The notes beneath the pieces were generated by a model. That model ran no database searches. It was not told the DNA's origin and saw nothing but the letters and a program-made list of their open reading frames with translations. This document shows, piece after piece, positions 1-11,724 of a DNA stretch of 64,000 nt; within the stretch, counting starts at the first letter, position 1, and every line of letters begins with the position of its first letter. The position numbers were made by a program, and so were the translations under genes. Origin of the DNA: Heliocidaris erythrogramma (lineage: Eukaryota > Echinodermata > Echinoidea > Camarodonta > Echinometridae); the NCBI GenBank assembly GCA_025617745.1, contig CM046856.1, positions 35,954,208 to 36,018,207 on the forward strand. Direction: 5' to 3'.

Positions 1-551
1 GCCGCGCCCCTAGGAGTAGTTATCCGGGATAGCAAGTATCCTAAAGGGTAGTCATCCGATGGTAGTAACCCGGGGAGGATTGTCCTAGGGAGTATTTTGA
101 CTGAAGGATTATCGTCCAAGGAGAAGCGGTCATTTGCACAATTATTTTGAAGCAAGTGTGACGTCATACCGGTCAAGTTGTCAAGGTTGCTGGTTCTAAA
201 CAATTTTGTGCTAAACAATGGCGTGGTGATCACACCAGCGCCAAACACTGAAATTGCCCGCTCCAGCCCGTTGCTCGAATGACTTCGCGGTGAACCTCAT
301 GCGCGGGCTCTGTTGTTTGGAACCAGTATCCTGGACGACGAGCGAATATGACGCCAGCACTTCGGTACTCTATACTGGTACACGCAACTCTTGTTTGTAC
401 TCACGTTCATGCAACTACGAATGTATCTCTTTTCCTATAAATATTCTTTAAATCTATTCTTTTTTCACACTTAACTTACGGCATGAAGCCCTAAAGCCTG
501 AAAAAGCCTTGAGGAGCCTATAAGTATTTCACATTATCAGGGAGAATAATA
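1..551. other. Unassigned noncoding DNA
   Basis: No coding region, RNA gene or repeat that I recognise. The longest open frame (254-451) has no family features. The first 120 bases are rich in short words such as TATCC and TAGGG, which may be the edge of a repeat starting outside the window. Confidence 0.3.
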
Positions 552-1195
552 CAAATGGCACACCGGGGGGGGGGGGGGGGTAGTGCGGTTGGTATGTGAC
601 GCTGAGAAGACCCCCATTTTTACACTCATATATAATACCATTTTCTTGTAGAGAAAAAGAAGAGAGAAAACCGTTCCAAAGCACCGCTTTTTTTAATTCC
701 GTCGTTCCGGCCGTTCCATTTCCCTTTTGAAAATTAAACTAGTTCCAAGGCATGCAGTTTTCACCCCCCCCCCCCCCAAAAAAAAATATATATATAAATA
801 AATCAATAAATCAATAAATAAATAAATAAATAAAAAAAAATAAATAAAATAAAAAAATAATAATAATATATAATAATAATAATAATACTAATAATAACAA
901 TAATACCAATAATAATAAATAAAAAATTTTAAAAAGCAACACAAAACAAACAAAAACATAGTTCCGATGATCCTTATATTTCAATAAAAACCAGTTTCGT
1001 AGCATCATATTTATATTGTAATCCAGTTCCAAAGACCCTCTTTTTTCCAAAATGTTAGTAGTTCCGAAGACCATCCTTTTCATGATACGCTAGTTCCGAA
1101 GCCCCCATTTTTTTGTCTTGCCAGTGGCACATACCTACCACTTTTGGGGTCGAGTGCCCCCCCCCCCCCCCTCACCCGTGATGGCACATTGTGAT
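552..1195. repeat. Repeat element with iterated GTTCCRAAG word and G/C tracts
   Basis: A word close to GTTCCGAAGACC followed by a T run recurs about six times between 670 and 1110. A G tract (about 567-584) lies near the left edge and a C tract (about 1149-1170) near the right edge. GGCACA-type words beside each tract are roughly inverted, which suggests one transposable unit. An AT-rich (AATA)n stretch at 795-920 lies inside. No coding potential is seen. Confidence 0.45.
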
Positions 1196-1743
1196 AGAGG
1201 AATTGGTATAGTCGAACACCGAAACACCATATTTGCGCATGCCCACTGACGGCGGAATTACTGAGCTCGATATAATAAAACAGGAGAAGATCTTGAACAC
1301 ATCATCACATAGCCGAGTGATTGTCCAACATCTCAAAACGAATTGAGCTTCGTTTCCGAGAAACACAACTAAACTACAAACTACAAACTCATGTGAGTAA
1401 TATTGTTTTTGTTTTATAAATTTGAATTTGGATGGTAACATTACACGGGAAGGCAACCCTGAAACTACGCTGCTTTTATCACAAGCAGGAAAGTTATAAT
1501 CGAGAAACTCTGTGACGTACCATTTATAAGCACCTCTCCTATTTGCTATGCACCGAAAATTCTATACATTTCTGTTTTCATGGTTGTTGAGAAAGAAAAG
1601 ATCTTTTTCATAGAGGAGGTGTTTGAAAAGGAGCGTCTAAAAATAATATTATTTACAATAGTTATTACCTGTATAATGATAATAATACAGTATTATTATC
1701 ATTATTGCAGAGATCATGTCTGTCACACTTGACAGTCCTGCAC

Positions 1744-2076
1744 TCCAGGGGGTGTTTCATAAAGCTGTTCGTAAAGTTACGCATGACTTTACGAATTACT
1801 TAAATATGACAAGCCAGATGAGATGCTCAATTATTTTTAACTTTATCAACTAAAGTTGAACTGTCCAGATGTAGATTAACATTCTTATTATAATAAACAT
1901 GTTTAATGCAAATTATTTTTTGCCATAATTTAATTGAGGTTATTGGAAAAACAGTCACACTTTGTTAATCATGTTAATACATCAGGAAAAACTTGGGCAT
2001 CCTATCTGGCACTTCTTATTCAAGTCGTTCGTAAAGACATGCGTAACTTTACGAATAGCTTTATGAACCCCCCCCC
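1744..2076. mobile_element. MITE with long inverted ends (GTTTCATAAAGC type)
   Basis: The left end reads GGGGGTGTTTCATAAAGCTG and the right end is its near inverse, giving roughly 50-bp terminal inverted repeats. Each arm is also a palindrome: TTCGTAAAG and CTTTACGAA face each other around a short spacer. The same outer word (GGG...GTTTCAT) and the same arm-within-arm design occur in the 142-bp elements at 8671, 21809 and 46794. Non-autonomous, with no coding capacity. Confidence 0.7.
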
Positions 2077-2916
2077 CCCCCCTCCCCAGTTGTATTAGCC
2101 TCGATTAAGCATGGCTGCTATTATTTTAAGGAATTAATTTCTGCAAGCACAAGCGTACTGGTGGGGGCTTGGGGCTGCAGCCCTCCCCCCCCCCCCCCCC
2201 CCCCCCAACAAAAACAAAAAAAAGGAAAGAAAAGAAAAGGGGGAGGGAGAAAGAAGAAATGAAAGAAAAGGAAGGGGAAAAGAAATAAAGGAAGAAAAAA
2301 AAAGAAAGATAAAAAGAAACAAATCCTTTTTATTAACACCTGGTTAGAACTTAAAGTATTTTTATGATTACAGTAGTACCTCTTTTAGAACCTATAAATG
2401 GCTGATTTTTCTTAGTATCTTCATATACATTACATGCCTATTTTGCATGCACGATTTTGTTTTATCACAATTTTCTTATTATAGGAGGGGAACTTTCCTG
2501 CTATACCCAAACCAGCCCGCCTTTATAATATGCTCATACACTATCATGAAATTTCTTTCAAAACTGGGGGAAGATATCTGAAATATATGTGAGATATCAT
2601 TGCAAGCAGTTCGGGAGATGGACTGGCCAGGCACGGGGGCATCTTGACAAGATAGCCGTGTCCGTCACAGTACCCTTGAAACTGAGTTGATGATTTCACT
2701 CAAGAGAGGAGTGAATTATCTCCACTCTGTCCACGTGAGTGATAACATTTTCACTCTTTAAAGGATTAGTGTTTCACTCTGTCCTGAGTGAAATAGTGAC
2801 CACTCTTTTCAATTGCATACATAAACTAAAGCGTAATAAAACATAAATTTACAAAAAGATAAATATTTTTACAAAAATTGATGATATGAGTTATTCATTA
2901 AAAACTTAACAGTGAA
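2077..2916. other. Noncoding stretch with C tract and polypurine tract
   Basis: A C tract at about 2189-2207 is followed by about 110 bases of almost pure purine (2216-2320). The rest is AT-rich and shows no coding signal. This is the 5' flank of the receptor gene; no promoter motif could be placed with confidence. Confidence 0.5.
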
Positions 2917-3087
2917 TTGACTATTGATGACCAGAAGCTGAAGATTAAAAAGTTAGTTATCAAAGAATGCTTTTCCTTTGATTTTCATAAACACATATTT
3001 CCCATATTCCTAAAAGAGATTTTACGTATTTTCTCTACAGATTCAATATCAATTGTGGATAAAGGACGACTTGAAGATAGAGGAGAG

Positions 3088-4398
3088 ATGTCTGGGAAGA
3101 CCAACCAAATCGTGCTCAACCTGCTAAAATTCACAGTGTTATTGAGTGCAGTAGCTGAGTCTGATAATTTGCCAAATGTGAACACCACTCCTAGCATAAG
3201 CGACGACATGGTAGTAGCCTCTGATCATGATGAAACATTAGTTGGGACATGGGACAATGGCTCTACAGAATACTTATCTTCGACCACTGATGCGACAGAA
3301 CCGATCATGACAGGGAAATGGGGTTTTGAATCTACAACCGTTCCTACAGAATCGCCAACCAGACCTCAAGGAGAATCGGTTGAGGGTAATGCGAAAAGCA
3401 GGGCCTTTTCTTGGTACCCTATCAGTTGGTCGTGGGTACTCATTCTGCAGCTCATTTCAGCAATCGCTGGCATCGGAGGAAACTTCCTGGTGATCTTTGT
3501 TCTTTTTCAACGTCGAGGGAAAAGCAGATCAACTGATACCCTGATTGGCGGATTGGCTTGCGCAGACTTCCTAACATCGGTGTTCCTCATACCCATCCCT
3601 TGGCCAGCGTATCTTCCTAAAACATGGTTGGGTGAGGTCTATTGCAGACTTGTCATCACCCAAAGCCTTCTCTGGGCATCCATCACGGCTTCAACCTACC
3701 TGCTGATGTCCATTTCCATAGAGCGGTATATCGCGGTCGTTTACCCTCTACACTTCAAACGCCTCATCACGCGACGTCGTGTCTCCACCTTCATCGTCAT
3801 CATCTGGCTCCTATCTATCTTATCTGGACTATTCGCCTTCATCGTCTACGGCGTTGACGAGTCGACGAACCAGTGCGCGGAGCAGTACACATTCGCCTAT
3901 GCACAAACCATCATTGCCTACTACTGGTTTTGCCTCCGACTCGCTGTCCCTTGCCTGACCATGTTCGTCACACAGATTCTCATTGCTCGCACCCTCAGTC
4001 AACAATTTCGCAATTTCAGAGGCATCATCAACCCTACCAATGGAAGGCAAGAGCAGTCCTTCCATATCATTGCTAGAAACCGTGTTCTTAAAATGATGCT
4101 GATCGTCATCGTCATCTATATCGTCTGCTGGACCCCGAACCAGATTGCCTATCTTGGTTATAACCTCGGTTGGGTTCCTGAATCATACCTGAACAGCACC
4201 CTTCAACGTCTGCTCACGGTGCTTGGCTTCTACAACTCTTGCGCGAATCCAGTCATCTACGCGGCAAGGTATCCCGAGTTCAGAATGGCTCTCAGGGACA
4301 TGTTCACTTGCACCTTGCCCCAAGACGCTCCGCTGTTTGAAAAGGGGGATATTTCAAAGAGTGCTTCCGCGCCAGAGGCCGAAGTTAACAAAGCTTAA
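3088..4398 (+). CDS. Class A (rhodopsin-type) G protein-coupled receptor, orphan
   Basis: Predicted 436-residue plasma-membrane receptor encoded in a single exon. I chose the ATG at 3088 because a good splice acceptor (TTTTCTCTACAG) ends at 3040, which suggests a spliced 5' UTR, and because the protein then begins with a hydrophobic signal-like segment (residues about 8-22). An in-frame ATG at 2917 would add 57 unlikely residues. About 90 Ser/Thr-rich residues with NTT and NGS glycosylation sequons precede TM1. Class A landmarks: GGN in TM1 (N132), LACAD in TM2 (D160), C186 and C263 for the extracellular disulfide, ERY (212-214) in place of DRY, W240 in TM4, P288 in TM5, CWTPNQ (347-352) in TM6, NPVIY (387-391) in TM7, then a short tail. 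The ligand is unknown. Peptide-receptor-like and lineage-expanded echinoderm receptors are both plausible. Confident of the class, not of the subfamily. Confidence 0.9.
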   Translation: MSGKTNQIVLNLLKFTVLLSAVAESDNLPNVNTTPSISDDMVVASDHDETLVGTWDNGSTEYLSSTTDATEPIMTGKWGFESTTVPTESPTRPQGESVEGNAKSRAFSWYPISWSWVLILQLISAIAGIGGNFLVIFVLFQRRGKSRSTDTLIGGLACADFLTSVFLIPIPWPAYLPKTWLGEVYCRLVITQSLLWASITASTYLLMSISIERYIAVVYPLHFKRLITRRRVSTFIVIIWLLSILSGLFAFIVYGVDESTNQCAEQYTFAYAQTIIAYYWFCLRLAVPCLTMFVTQILIARTLSQQFRNFRGIINPTNGRQEQSFHIIARNRVLKMMLIVIVIYIVCWTPNQIAYLGYNLGWVPESYLNSTLQRLLTVLGFYNSCANPVIYAARYPEFRMALRDMFTCTLPQDAPLFEKGDISKSASAPEAEVNKA

Positions 4399-4439
4399 GA
4401 ATTGCCATGTGGCCATTACCAAGATATATATTACCTTTA

Positions 4440-4500
4440 AGTCTGTCTGTCTCTCTGTCTGTCTGTCTGTCTCTCTCTATTCTTTCTCTTCCTCTTTCCA
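4440..4500. repeat. CTGT/CT microsatellite
   Basis: Short run of GTCTGTCTGTCT and CT-rich units just after the receptor stop codon, probably in its 3' UTR. Confidence 0.8.
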
Positions 4501-6453
4501 TCAAAGCTTATGACTGACTGTTTTAGGTTAAAGATTGCACATGTTGGGTGAGAATATTTCTGCATATATCTAGGTTTCGTGAAGAGGTTTCGAATATCAC
4601 GTTCATCCTTTTAGAAGTAGCTGGATGATGACAACGATGTTTAAAATGTTCAAAACAAACAAAACGAAAACAAATCAAAGTCATGTCAATGTGCTTTAAT
4701 TTGAATATTCTGCTTTGACCGTAACAAACATCGGTGACGAATGCGTCGATTCCTAGAAAATGCTGGCGTTCCAGTTTTAACATTAATAGGAATTCTTTCA
4801 TTTGGTTAAAATTCTCACCCCCGTTGATTCAAATATAAGTTTGCAATGAAAAGGTGCTCATCAGCGTTTTAAGCCGTCGTATTGATTGATGTAGGAGCTC
4901 CATCCATTAGTCCTAGCGTACCGTACACCGAGCGATTTGCCATATTAAATATCAAGTTGCGTTTTAATCATGCAATTCCATTGTGAAAGAAACTGTCTGA
5001 GAGCAACAGGCATGGCTAATTATGTAATACATGAGAATTGATTTATACCTTGAGGTTTTGAAATCAGCACATTGATAAGAAATTGACTCAATCTTGGGGA
5101 AACTCACACGCACTGCACTCAGAAATGTGCATAATTTTTATTGTATGGGCAGTGGCGCAAATCCATTTTGAAATTCGGGGCGGGGGGGGGGGGGGGGGAG
5201 GGCTGCCCAAAATGTCTGAAATTTTCTGACAACCAAAAAAAAAGGAGAAAAAAAAGGTTATCACATTTTTAGGGTCTAGTTTTCCTCCCAAATTCTATGA
5301 CAAGCAAAAAAACTAGATGGCCGTTTGGCTTCGTCAAACGGAGGGCTCCTTAGTGTGCGCCCCCCTTTCTGAAATGCGCCCCCCCCCCCTTTCTGAAAAT
5401 CCTGTATCCGCCCCTGAATGTTGCTTCGCTCAGGAAACAGAATGTTTGAGCGTTACAATATTGGAAGCTAGCATTCATTGCTAAACCCACACAGTATTTG
5501 ACAGAAATAGTTGAAATCGATCAATGGCCCAGTATTTAGATTTATATTTTCCCACAAACCAAAAATCTTGCGACAGGATTAGTCAAAATAAAGTCATGTG
5601 ACAAAGGGTAGATTACCGCCTATCGTGTAGACCATAGGTGTATTATGTTGTTGCTGTTTTTATCTAGTTTTGTTTGGACTCCTCAACATTAGACTATTTT
5701 TACCACAAATATTCATTGTAATGCTCTGAAATAACTCCAGGTAAAGTAGCATTATGGATGTCTGACGTAATGCAATTTTGGCAGTTGGTGAATCACTTGC
5801 TTATGATGTAATAATATGATATATTGTACAATCAGCATGTTCTCGAAATAATTCTTTCTATTGTAAAAAGCTGATGTAACAAGGCATAACTGAATTATGA
5901 GAAATTTCTAATTAGTTGAAAATGTCATGGTTAGCACGTCGATTCAAATCGAATGGGCTTCTTCATTTATAAAAATCATTTCCTACAAGGAATACACTGA
6001 ATTAGAGATTAAGCCGTATGTCTATTGAAAGTGATTTTCTATCGGGAGAAAAAATATTTGATAAGTTGCTGCCATGTGCTCACGTATCTTTCACATTAAA
6101 CTCATCAGTCTCATTGCTTGTAAATGAATATTTCTGTGTCATTTCGTAAGCGCAGTGTGTCCAAAGTACGGCCAGGCTATAAAGAGAAACTATAGAACTT
6201 TTTCGAAGGGAAGTCTGTAGGCTATTTTTCAATCAGACTGAAGTGATATAAGTCAGATGAAAAATTCTACCTAGGTTGTTTAATCCAGCTTTGCGTTTAC
6301 GATTATTACTTTATCAGTACGAGTTTCTTGACAATCACAATGATTGACAATGACTCGTGTAATCCCCAGAGATTGTTTTCTGCATGGGTCAAATTCGTCA
6401 GATGGACAGTCGAAATCGGTAAAAGAAATAATCAACTATTATTACTTTATCAG
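4501..6453. other. Noncoding flank between receptor and LTR element
   Basis: Apart from the MITE at 5150-5416 I see no gene. The 16-base word ATTATTACTTTATCAG occurs at 6302 and again at 6438, immediately before the LTR element. The bases after the first copy (TACGAGTTTCTTGAC) resemble those after the right LTR (TGCGAGTTTCTGGAC), so the LTR element seems to have landed in one unit of a pre-existing local duplication. Confidence 0.5.
5150..5416. mobile_element. hAT-like MITE with internal G and C tracts
   Basis: Left end CAGTGGCGCAAATCC, right end ATCCGCCCCTG: imperfect inverted ends matching the better-preserved copy at 14947-15211. A G tract follows the left end (about 5179-5196) and C tracts precede the right end. 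No clear target duplication was found here. Confidence 0.5.
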
Positions 6454-6634
6454 CGCCATTATGTGTGTATTATAGTTAGGCATATATGTGTAGCACAGTT
6501 AGGCGCCCCTTTGTGGCATGAGTTATCTTCATGTTGTTGGTCGAGGTCGGCTATGTTCAGCCTAGGTTTCTAATAAAGATGAAACGTTCATATTGTAACT
6601 CAAATCTGATGCGTTAAATTCCTCTTTGTTGACG
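6454..6634 (+). repeat. 5' LTR of the non-autonomous element
   Basis: Begins CGCCATTATGTG and ends GTTGACG. Carries AATAAAG near its 3' part, consistent with an LTR polyadenylation signal. Matches 10762-10940 along its whole length. Confidence 0.75.
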
Positions 6635-8093
6635 TGGTGGCAGCGCTCGGATCGTTACCCACCCATCAAGCAATATTTTAGGCCACATACTGGGCCACCG
6701 CATCGACAGTTAAGTACGAAGCTGTAACGATTTGTACATCGTGAACTGGCTGTTCATCACGAGCATCAAGTGTTAAAACACTTCTGATAGTCCCACGTAT
6801 AGAACCGTTACGATGGCACTATCTGCGTTAGCGCCCGCGCAATGGCGTCCTTCAGCCAATGGAAACAAAATCTCCTTGCTTCTCTTAATGCTTATTCTGA
6901 ATTTACTCCATTCCTTGTAAACGGCCTTTCATGGAAACGAAAGTCAAAGAAAGACCCTTTGCGGGGTTTTGTTGATGATTTGTGACTGCTGCCCAGAAAG
7001 TGGTGTTGTTGGAGTTAATGCTGGGGCAGATTTCACGCTACTGCCCAGTCATTTCTAGGAGTTCTATTGTCAATACATCAACATCCCTATCACACATTTG
7101 GGAGCTCATTTGTCTTCATTTTGGTTTCAATCAGGATGTTGATGAGTGTGATGTCGATGACGATGAGTATAACTATGATGTCGATGGTGAGTCTGATAAT
7201 GGGTTTCGAGTGTACGAGGGAGGTGTGTTGTATATGTAGAGAGTAAACTACAGAGTGAACTACAAACTAAACCAGAGTTGTGTAGATGAGAGTGATCATG
7301 GTGATCTGGCTTTGTGCGATTTTCATGATGGTCAAGAGCTCTGTCGGTTTAGCGATGATTTATCTGTGGTCGAAGTCCACGATGATGTGGCCAACCTTCC
7401 CATTGTTGATGACGTTGCTTGCTCATCGAAGTCAGATAAGGTTTATGGTTGCATTAAGACTATCCATGCTGGTGCACTCTCGAATGGTCTGGGGTGTTTT
7501 CCCCCTTCTGACAGTGAATTGACAGGTGCCGGCCTGTCAATGGTTAATTTGATCAAGTCTGTAGATGTTGGCAGCCGTAGCTGTTTTATTGGCTCGTCAG
7601 AGAGAGATGAGACTGGTATAGACCTTGAAGTTGTTTTTCATGGGTGCGATCATGAATCGCCTAGTGATCTTATATCGTCTAGAGCCACCCCCCCCCCCTT
7701 GCAGAGCCCCCTGGCTCAGTTGAGGTGCTGCGCCCTCGGCATACACATCAGCGCGATTACACTCGATAATTATGCGCATGCTCTCCTCGATTCCGATCAC
7801 GCTTTCAATACATCATCCTCGGCTTACTCCAATCACTCCTCTTATGAGTCTACCACCATCCTAGACAATGGTCGTGACAGTATTCTTACTACACCTAGAG
7901 TTCGGTCAGGTCTTTCACCGCCACATCAGCCGACGATGCTCATCTGTCCACTCGACACTCCATACCCTGGTATAACACACTGGAGACCATCACGAAGGAC
8001 GACAAGTACTGCACTAGCCTAGACAATCAGCCCATTGACCAGATCCATGCCACCAACAACTATGATCCCTGTCATCATGGGGAACTTCATCGC

Positions 8094-8600
8094 CAGCACA
8101 GAGAGAAGGCCCAAGCTTCTCTAGGCCGTCCCCGTCATACCCCCAGCTCCAAGCGGTTTGATGATACTACCCCCGCCGCTATCATGCATGGCAGCGACAG
8201 AGCTCATCCAGTGCGAGGAGGCCTCAGCACACCATCTAGGCCACCCACCAGGTAGGCGTCTCCGCCCCAACTTCCATGGGGTGTGTGACATCAGCTCACC
8301 CCCTTCCGTGGTTGACGCCACTCGGCACACTGACGGGATCCATCTCCAGCGCGAGGAGGCCCATGCTCCTCCAGACCATCCCCCAGATTCCCCCGGTTGC
8401 CTGCAGTTCTATGATTCTACATGTACCTTCTCTCCTGCCATGGTTCATAACTACAGGACCTACCTTCAGTGCGAGGAGGTCCAAGCTCCTCTCGGTCGCC
8501 CTCCAGACACGCCTAGCTGTGACCAAGGTTCCACCACTGTCTCCTCCCAGGCCCAGGCCATCTCTACTTCGTGTGTAGCCTCGCAAGCTCGTCCTCCATG
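8094..8600 (+). repeat. Fourfold imperfect repeat, spacing 113-138 bp
   Basis: A word close to CAGTGCGAGGAGGCC starts near 8094, 8209, 8347 and 8467. Each copy is followed by a proline-rich-coding stretch resembling CEEAQAPLGRPPDTPS. It belongs to the interior of the non-autonomous LTR element. Confidence 0.6.
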
Positions 8601-8670
8601 TCATCCTCCGGAAGTGAATGACCACCGACGGTATAGTGTTACGATGCCTCATCCTAGCTTAACTAAGCAT

Positions 8671-8812
8671 CTGGGGAGCGTTTCATCAAACGTTTTGTCA
8701 GTGATTTTTACCGACAACTGTTATAAGCTACTGAAATCCTTGCATCTGATTGGCTGAGAGCAAATTTGTCAGTCAAAATCACTGACAAGACACTTGATGA
8801 AACGCTCCCCAG
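8671..8812. mobile_element. 142-bp palindromic MITE, copy A
   Basis: Ends CTGGGGAGCGTTTCATCAA and its inverse TTGATGAAACGCTCCCCAG. The central core AAGCTACTGAAATCCTTG plus CTGATTGGCTGAGAGCAAAT is shared with copies at 21809 and 46794. The arms between ends and core carry GTCAGTGATTTT and its complement. Inserted in the LTR element's interior. Confidence 0.85.
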
Positions 8813-10761
8813 GAACAAGATGACTCTAACACACGTTTCCCTTCCCCTGTTCTACCAGGTCTACTTTTTATATTGCTGGAACTGTAGTTGCTTCTCAGTT
8901 TCATTACTCATCCGGATAGAGCTCCTTTGGCTTATTCCACAGCGGAGTTGCTCACTTTTCCATCTGTCCCACTGTATGCCTCTCATCTCATTCCTCATCC
9001 AGTGTTGGTTTGCTGATTTGTTTTGGACATTCATATTCTCCATCATTGGACTGCTAGACCCTTTTTGTCGCAATTTCATAATTATGCGAGACTCTATAAC
9101 CTAGACAGTGTTTTTTTGTTGTGCATGTTAACTAATGATTTTCTGTACACACATTTTCTCATCCTTCATGTATGTTGGCCTGTATCTTATATTTGTTTTT
9201 ATTCTGATATCTGGTCGTGCTTCTTATTCATGTCCTGGTTACTGATCTGACTGTTTATCATGTTTTTCTACATGTCTTTTTATAGGTTTCTAGGGTGCTC
9301 ATTTTCTGTACTGATCTCTCCCCTTACATTGTATGTCTCACTAGTTTCTGCGTTCGGCTTTTGTCTTTGTCGATTGCCATATTACAATGTATGTTAATTT
9401 TTGTTCGAAATGATTGTTTGTGCCATAGACGCTCTGACTGGCGTTTCCTTACTCTGCAGGTTGTGACCATACACAAGTATATGTACTTGTCCATTCCCTT
9501 TATACAGGTGGATTGGGTATGTTCCAATTTCCCAATTGTATGACAAAGTTGTTTTAGTCCATGTTATTAGGTGGACATAGGTTTTGTTTATTCTGTTATT
9601 TCTCACAACTCATTTTAGTATCAATGTTTTATTTTATGTTATACGCTGTGTATGAGATCATTGCTTTTATTCATGTTTTTTCTGTATCACATAGCCTACA
9701 GGTGTACATGTATTCTTTTTCGATTCTTGTGCTGACATCTTTATGCAGTGTGTATGAATAAGTTTGTTTTTTAATTTCAGAGGCAAAGGGGAACCGAAAG
9801 GAAGTTGGAATGTAGTAATAGTCAGTAGTAAATGTAGTAAAAAGTCAGCGACGAGGGTGTAAAAAAATTTGAACGTGTCACTCAGGTTACTAGAGATGAT
9901 TAGGTGAAATGTATTGATTACTTTAACAAGATGGACACATGTTGGAAATACATTTACATAAGAACAAGACAGGTGAACAAGGCATTTTGGTACGGATAGG
10001 AAAGAAGATGAAAGTTAAAAGGCCAGGTTCATACACTTATGTTATGAGGTTTACTAATATGAGATACATATATTGCATGCACTTGTAATTGTACTATGTT
10101 GCTATTATGCAGTGGGACACACAGTTATTCGTATGTAGTTATTCAGCATTGGATTATATATATAGCAAATGTATTAAAACTCTGTATACTTTTATTCCAC
10201 ATTGATTGTCGCTTTTAAAATGTGTATGAGTATGTGACTTGCATAATGCTATACAAGTACATGTCTTGTTTCAGTAATGTTTACAAACCATGCAACTTTT
10301 CCGAGGTAATTGGATATCGAAAGTAAATTGATCTTCTCGTTTCAATGTTGTTTGTGATATTGAGTATCCTTGCAAGGGTAGCTGGAGTTTTTAATTGTTT
10401 ATAATTCAGGTAAATAAGGTGTAGTTTCATGATAAATATATTAAGCCTTCATACGGAAATATGTTATACATGTATTATCTTTTATCATTCTAGTATGTTC
10501 TGGCTCAGCAGGTACTTGTCTGTACTACACAGTTGCTTTATCTTCATATCATATTTGTTTTTATACACAGATGGACAAACTCATTCTCTGTTTTCCTCAC
10601 AATTCTTGAGAACTATGTATTTATAAACGTGTACTCCTGATTGGTTATGCTAACACCGGTGAATGTATTTTCTCAGAGTTATGTAGTGTTTTATACACTG
10701 TACACGTATCAGTATTCATATGATTTAAACAAAAACAAGATGGAAGAAAGAAAATCAATCA

Positions 10762-10940
10762 CGCCATTATGTGTGTATTATAGTTAGGCATATAATTATG
10801 TCTAGTACAGTTAGGCGCCCCTTTGTGGCATGAGTTATCTTCATGTTGTTGGTCTGCTATGTTCAGCCTAGGTTTCTCATAAAGATGAAACGTTCATATT
10901 GTAACTCAAATCTGATGCGTTAAATTCCTCTTTGTTGGCG
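10762..10940 (+). repeat. 3' LTR of the non-autonomous element
   Basis: Direct repeat of 6454-6634, ending GTTGGCG, preceded by a purine-rich tract. Confidence 0.75.
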
Positions 10941-11047
10941 CAGTGCGAGTTTCTGGACAATAACAAAATTAGGTCATCGACGTTGTCATCAAGTCACTAG
11001 ATTGATGATTCGTTCAGTGGACTGACGCGCGGTTATTCGCTATTTAA

Positions 11048-11505
11048 GCCGGCTCACACATGGTGTCATTAGTGAGTTTTGGAATGTGTCGACGTGAACG
11101 CCGTCCCAGATCCTCCCAGCTACAATGGACTGCTTTGTGTTAAGTGCATACTGTGCTTTGTGCAAGAACGGCTTACCCGTCCACTAGCTTCTCCCTCGTC
11201 CACTAGTCAGATCGAGAACGCGTCAAACATGGTATTGCCGTCTTCTCGAAAACGTGAACCTCGCTTCACCCATTGTTAGCTTCATGCTTCACCTACTTTG
11301 TATGCAGTTAACACGAATCAGTCCATTGTTGCTGGGAGGATCTAGGACGGCGTTCAAGTCGACACGTTCGAAAACTCCCTATTTGCTGACGTTAGGACCG
11401 CGTCAGAACGGTCTTTTGCGCGTCATAAAAGAAAGATAACGTTTAAAATGTGATTTTAAAATTGTGGAATGACGCAATCCGAATTACGCCTCGTGTGAGC
11501 CAGAC
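11048..11505. mobile_element. TTAA-flanked MITE (piggyBac-like)
   Basis: Left end GCCGGCTCACAC and right end GTGTGAGCCAGAC are inverted, each flanked by TTAA (11044-11047 and 11506-11509), the target duplication of piggyBac elements. The interior is more GC-rich than its surroundings and has no recognisable protein. Confidence 0.65.
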
Positions 11506-11724
11506 TTAAAGTGACTGAATGGTGGTTTAGAGATCAGCATTTCGCTGAAATATACATTCAATTAACGATTTTAGAACAGTGAAGCAATCGCAAACTTGCA
11601 TCATTTTTCCTGAGGGGGGTATTTTTGGTCATGGAGTCTGGTCAGGGCGACAAAAGGTTCCTTTAATCCATGTTTTCATAATTTGTAATATTATTATGAT
11701 TTCATCGGATTTCAATATGATATA

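Larger units (their letters stand above)
6454..10940 (+). mobile_element. Non-autonomous LTR retrotransposon (fossil, about 4.5 kb)
   Basis: Two direct repeats of about 180 bp (6454-6634 and 10762-10940) bound the unit. Right after the left repeat comes TGGTGGCAGCG, the usual tRNA-Leu-type primer binding site of Mag-like Ty3/gypsy elements. A purine-rich tract (GATGGAAGAAAGAAAA) precedes the right repeat. The interior holds several open stretches (6982-7239, 7255-8022, 8158-8757) that I do not recognise, and no protease, reverse transcriptase or integrase motif. A MITE (8671-8812) is inserted within. CAG flanks both ends. It reads as an old, broken element mobilised in trans; the two LTRs differ at several sites. 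Confidence 0.7.

Noticed and set aside
2121-2339. Phe/Pro-rich 72-residue open frame on the minus strand
   Set aside because: Translation of polypurine and C tracts.
2917-3087. Upstream ATG (2917) as the receptor start
   Set aside because: A good splice acceptor lies between it and 3088, and the added residues do not look like a signal peptide; 3088 fits better.
7255-8022. 255-residue open frame as a host gene
   Set aside because: No family features, and it lies between matched LTRs with a primer site; treated as element interior.
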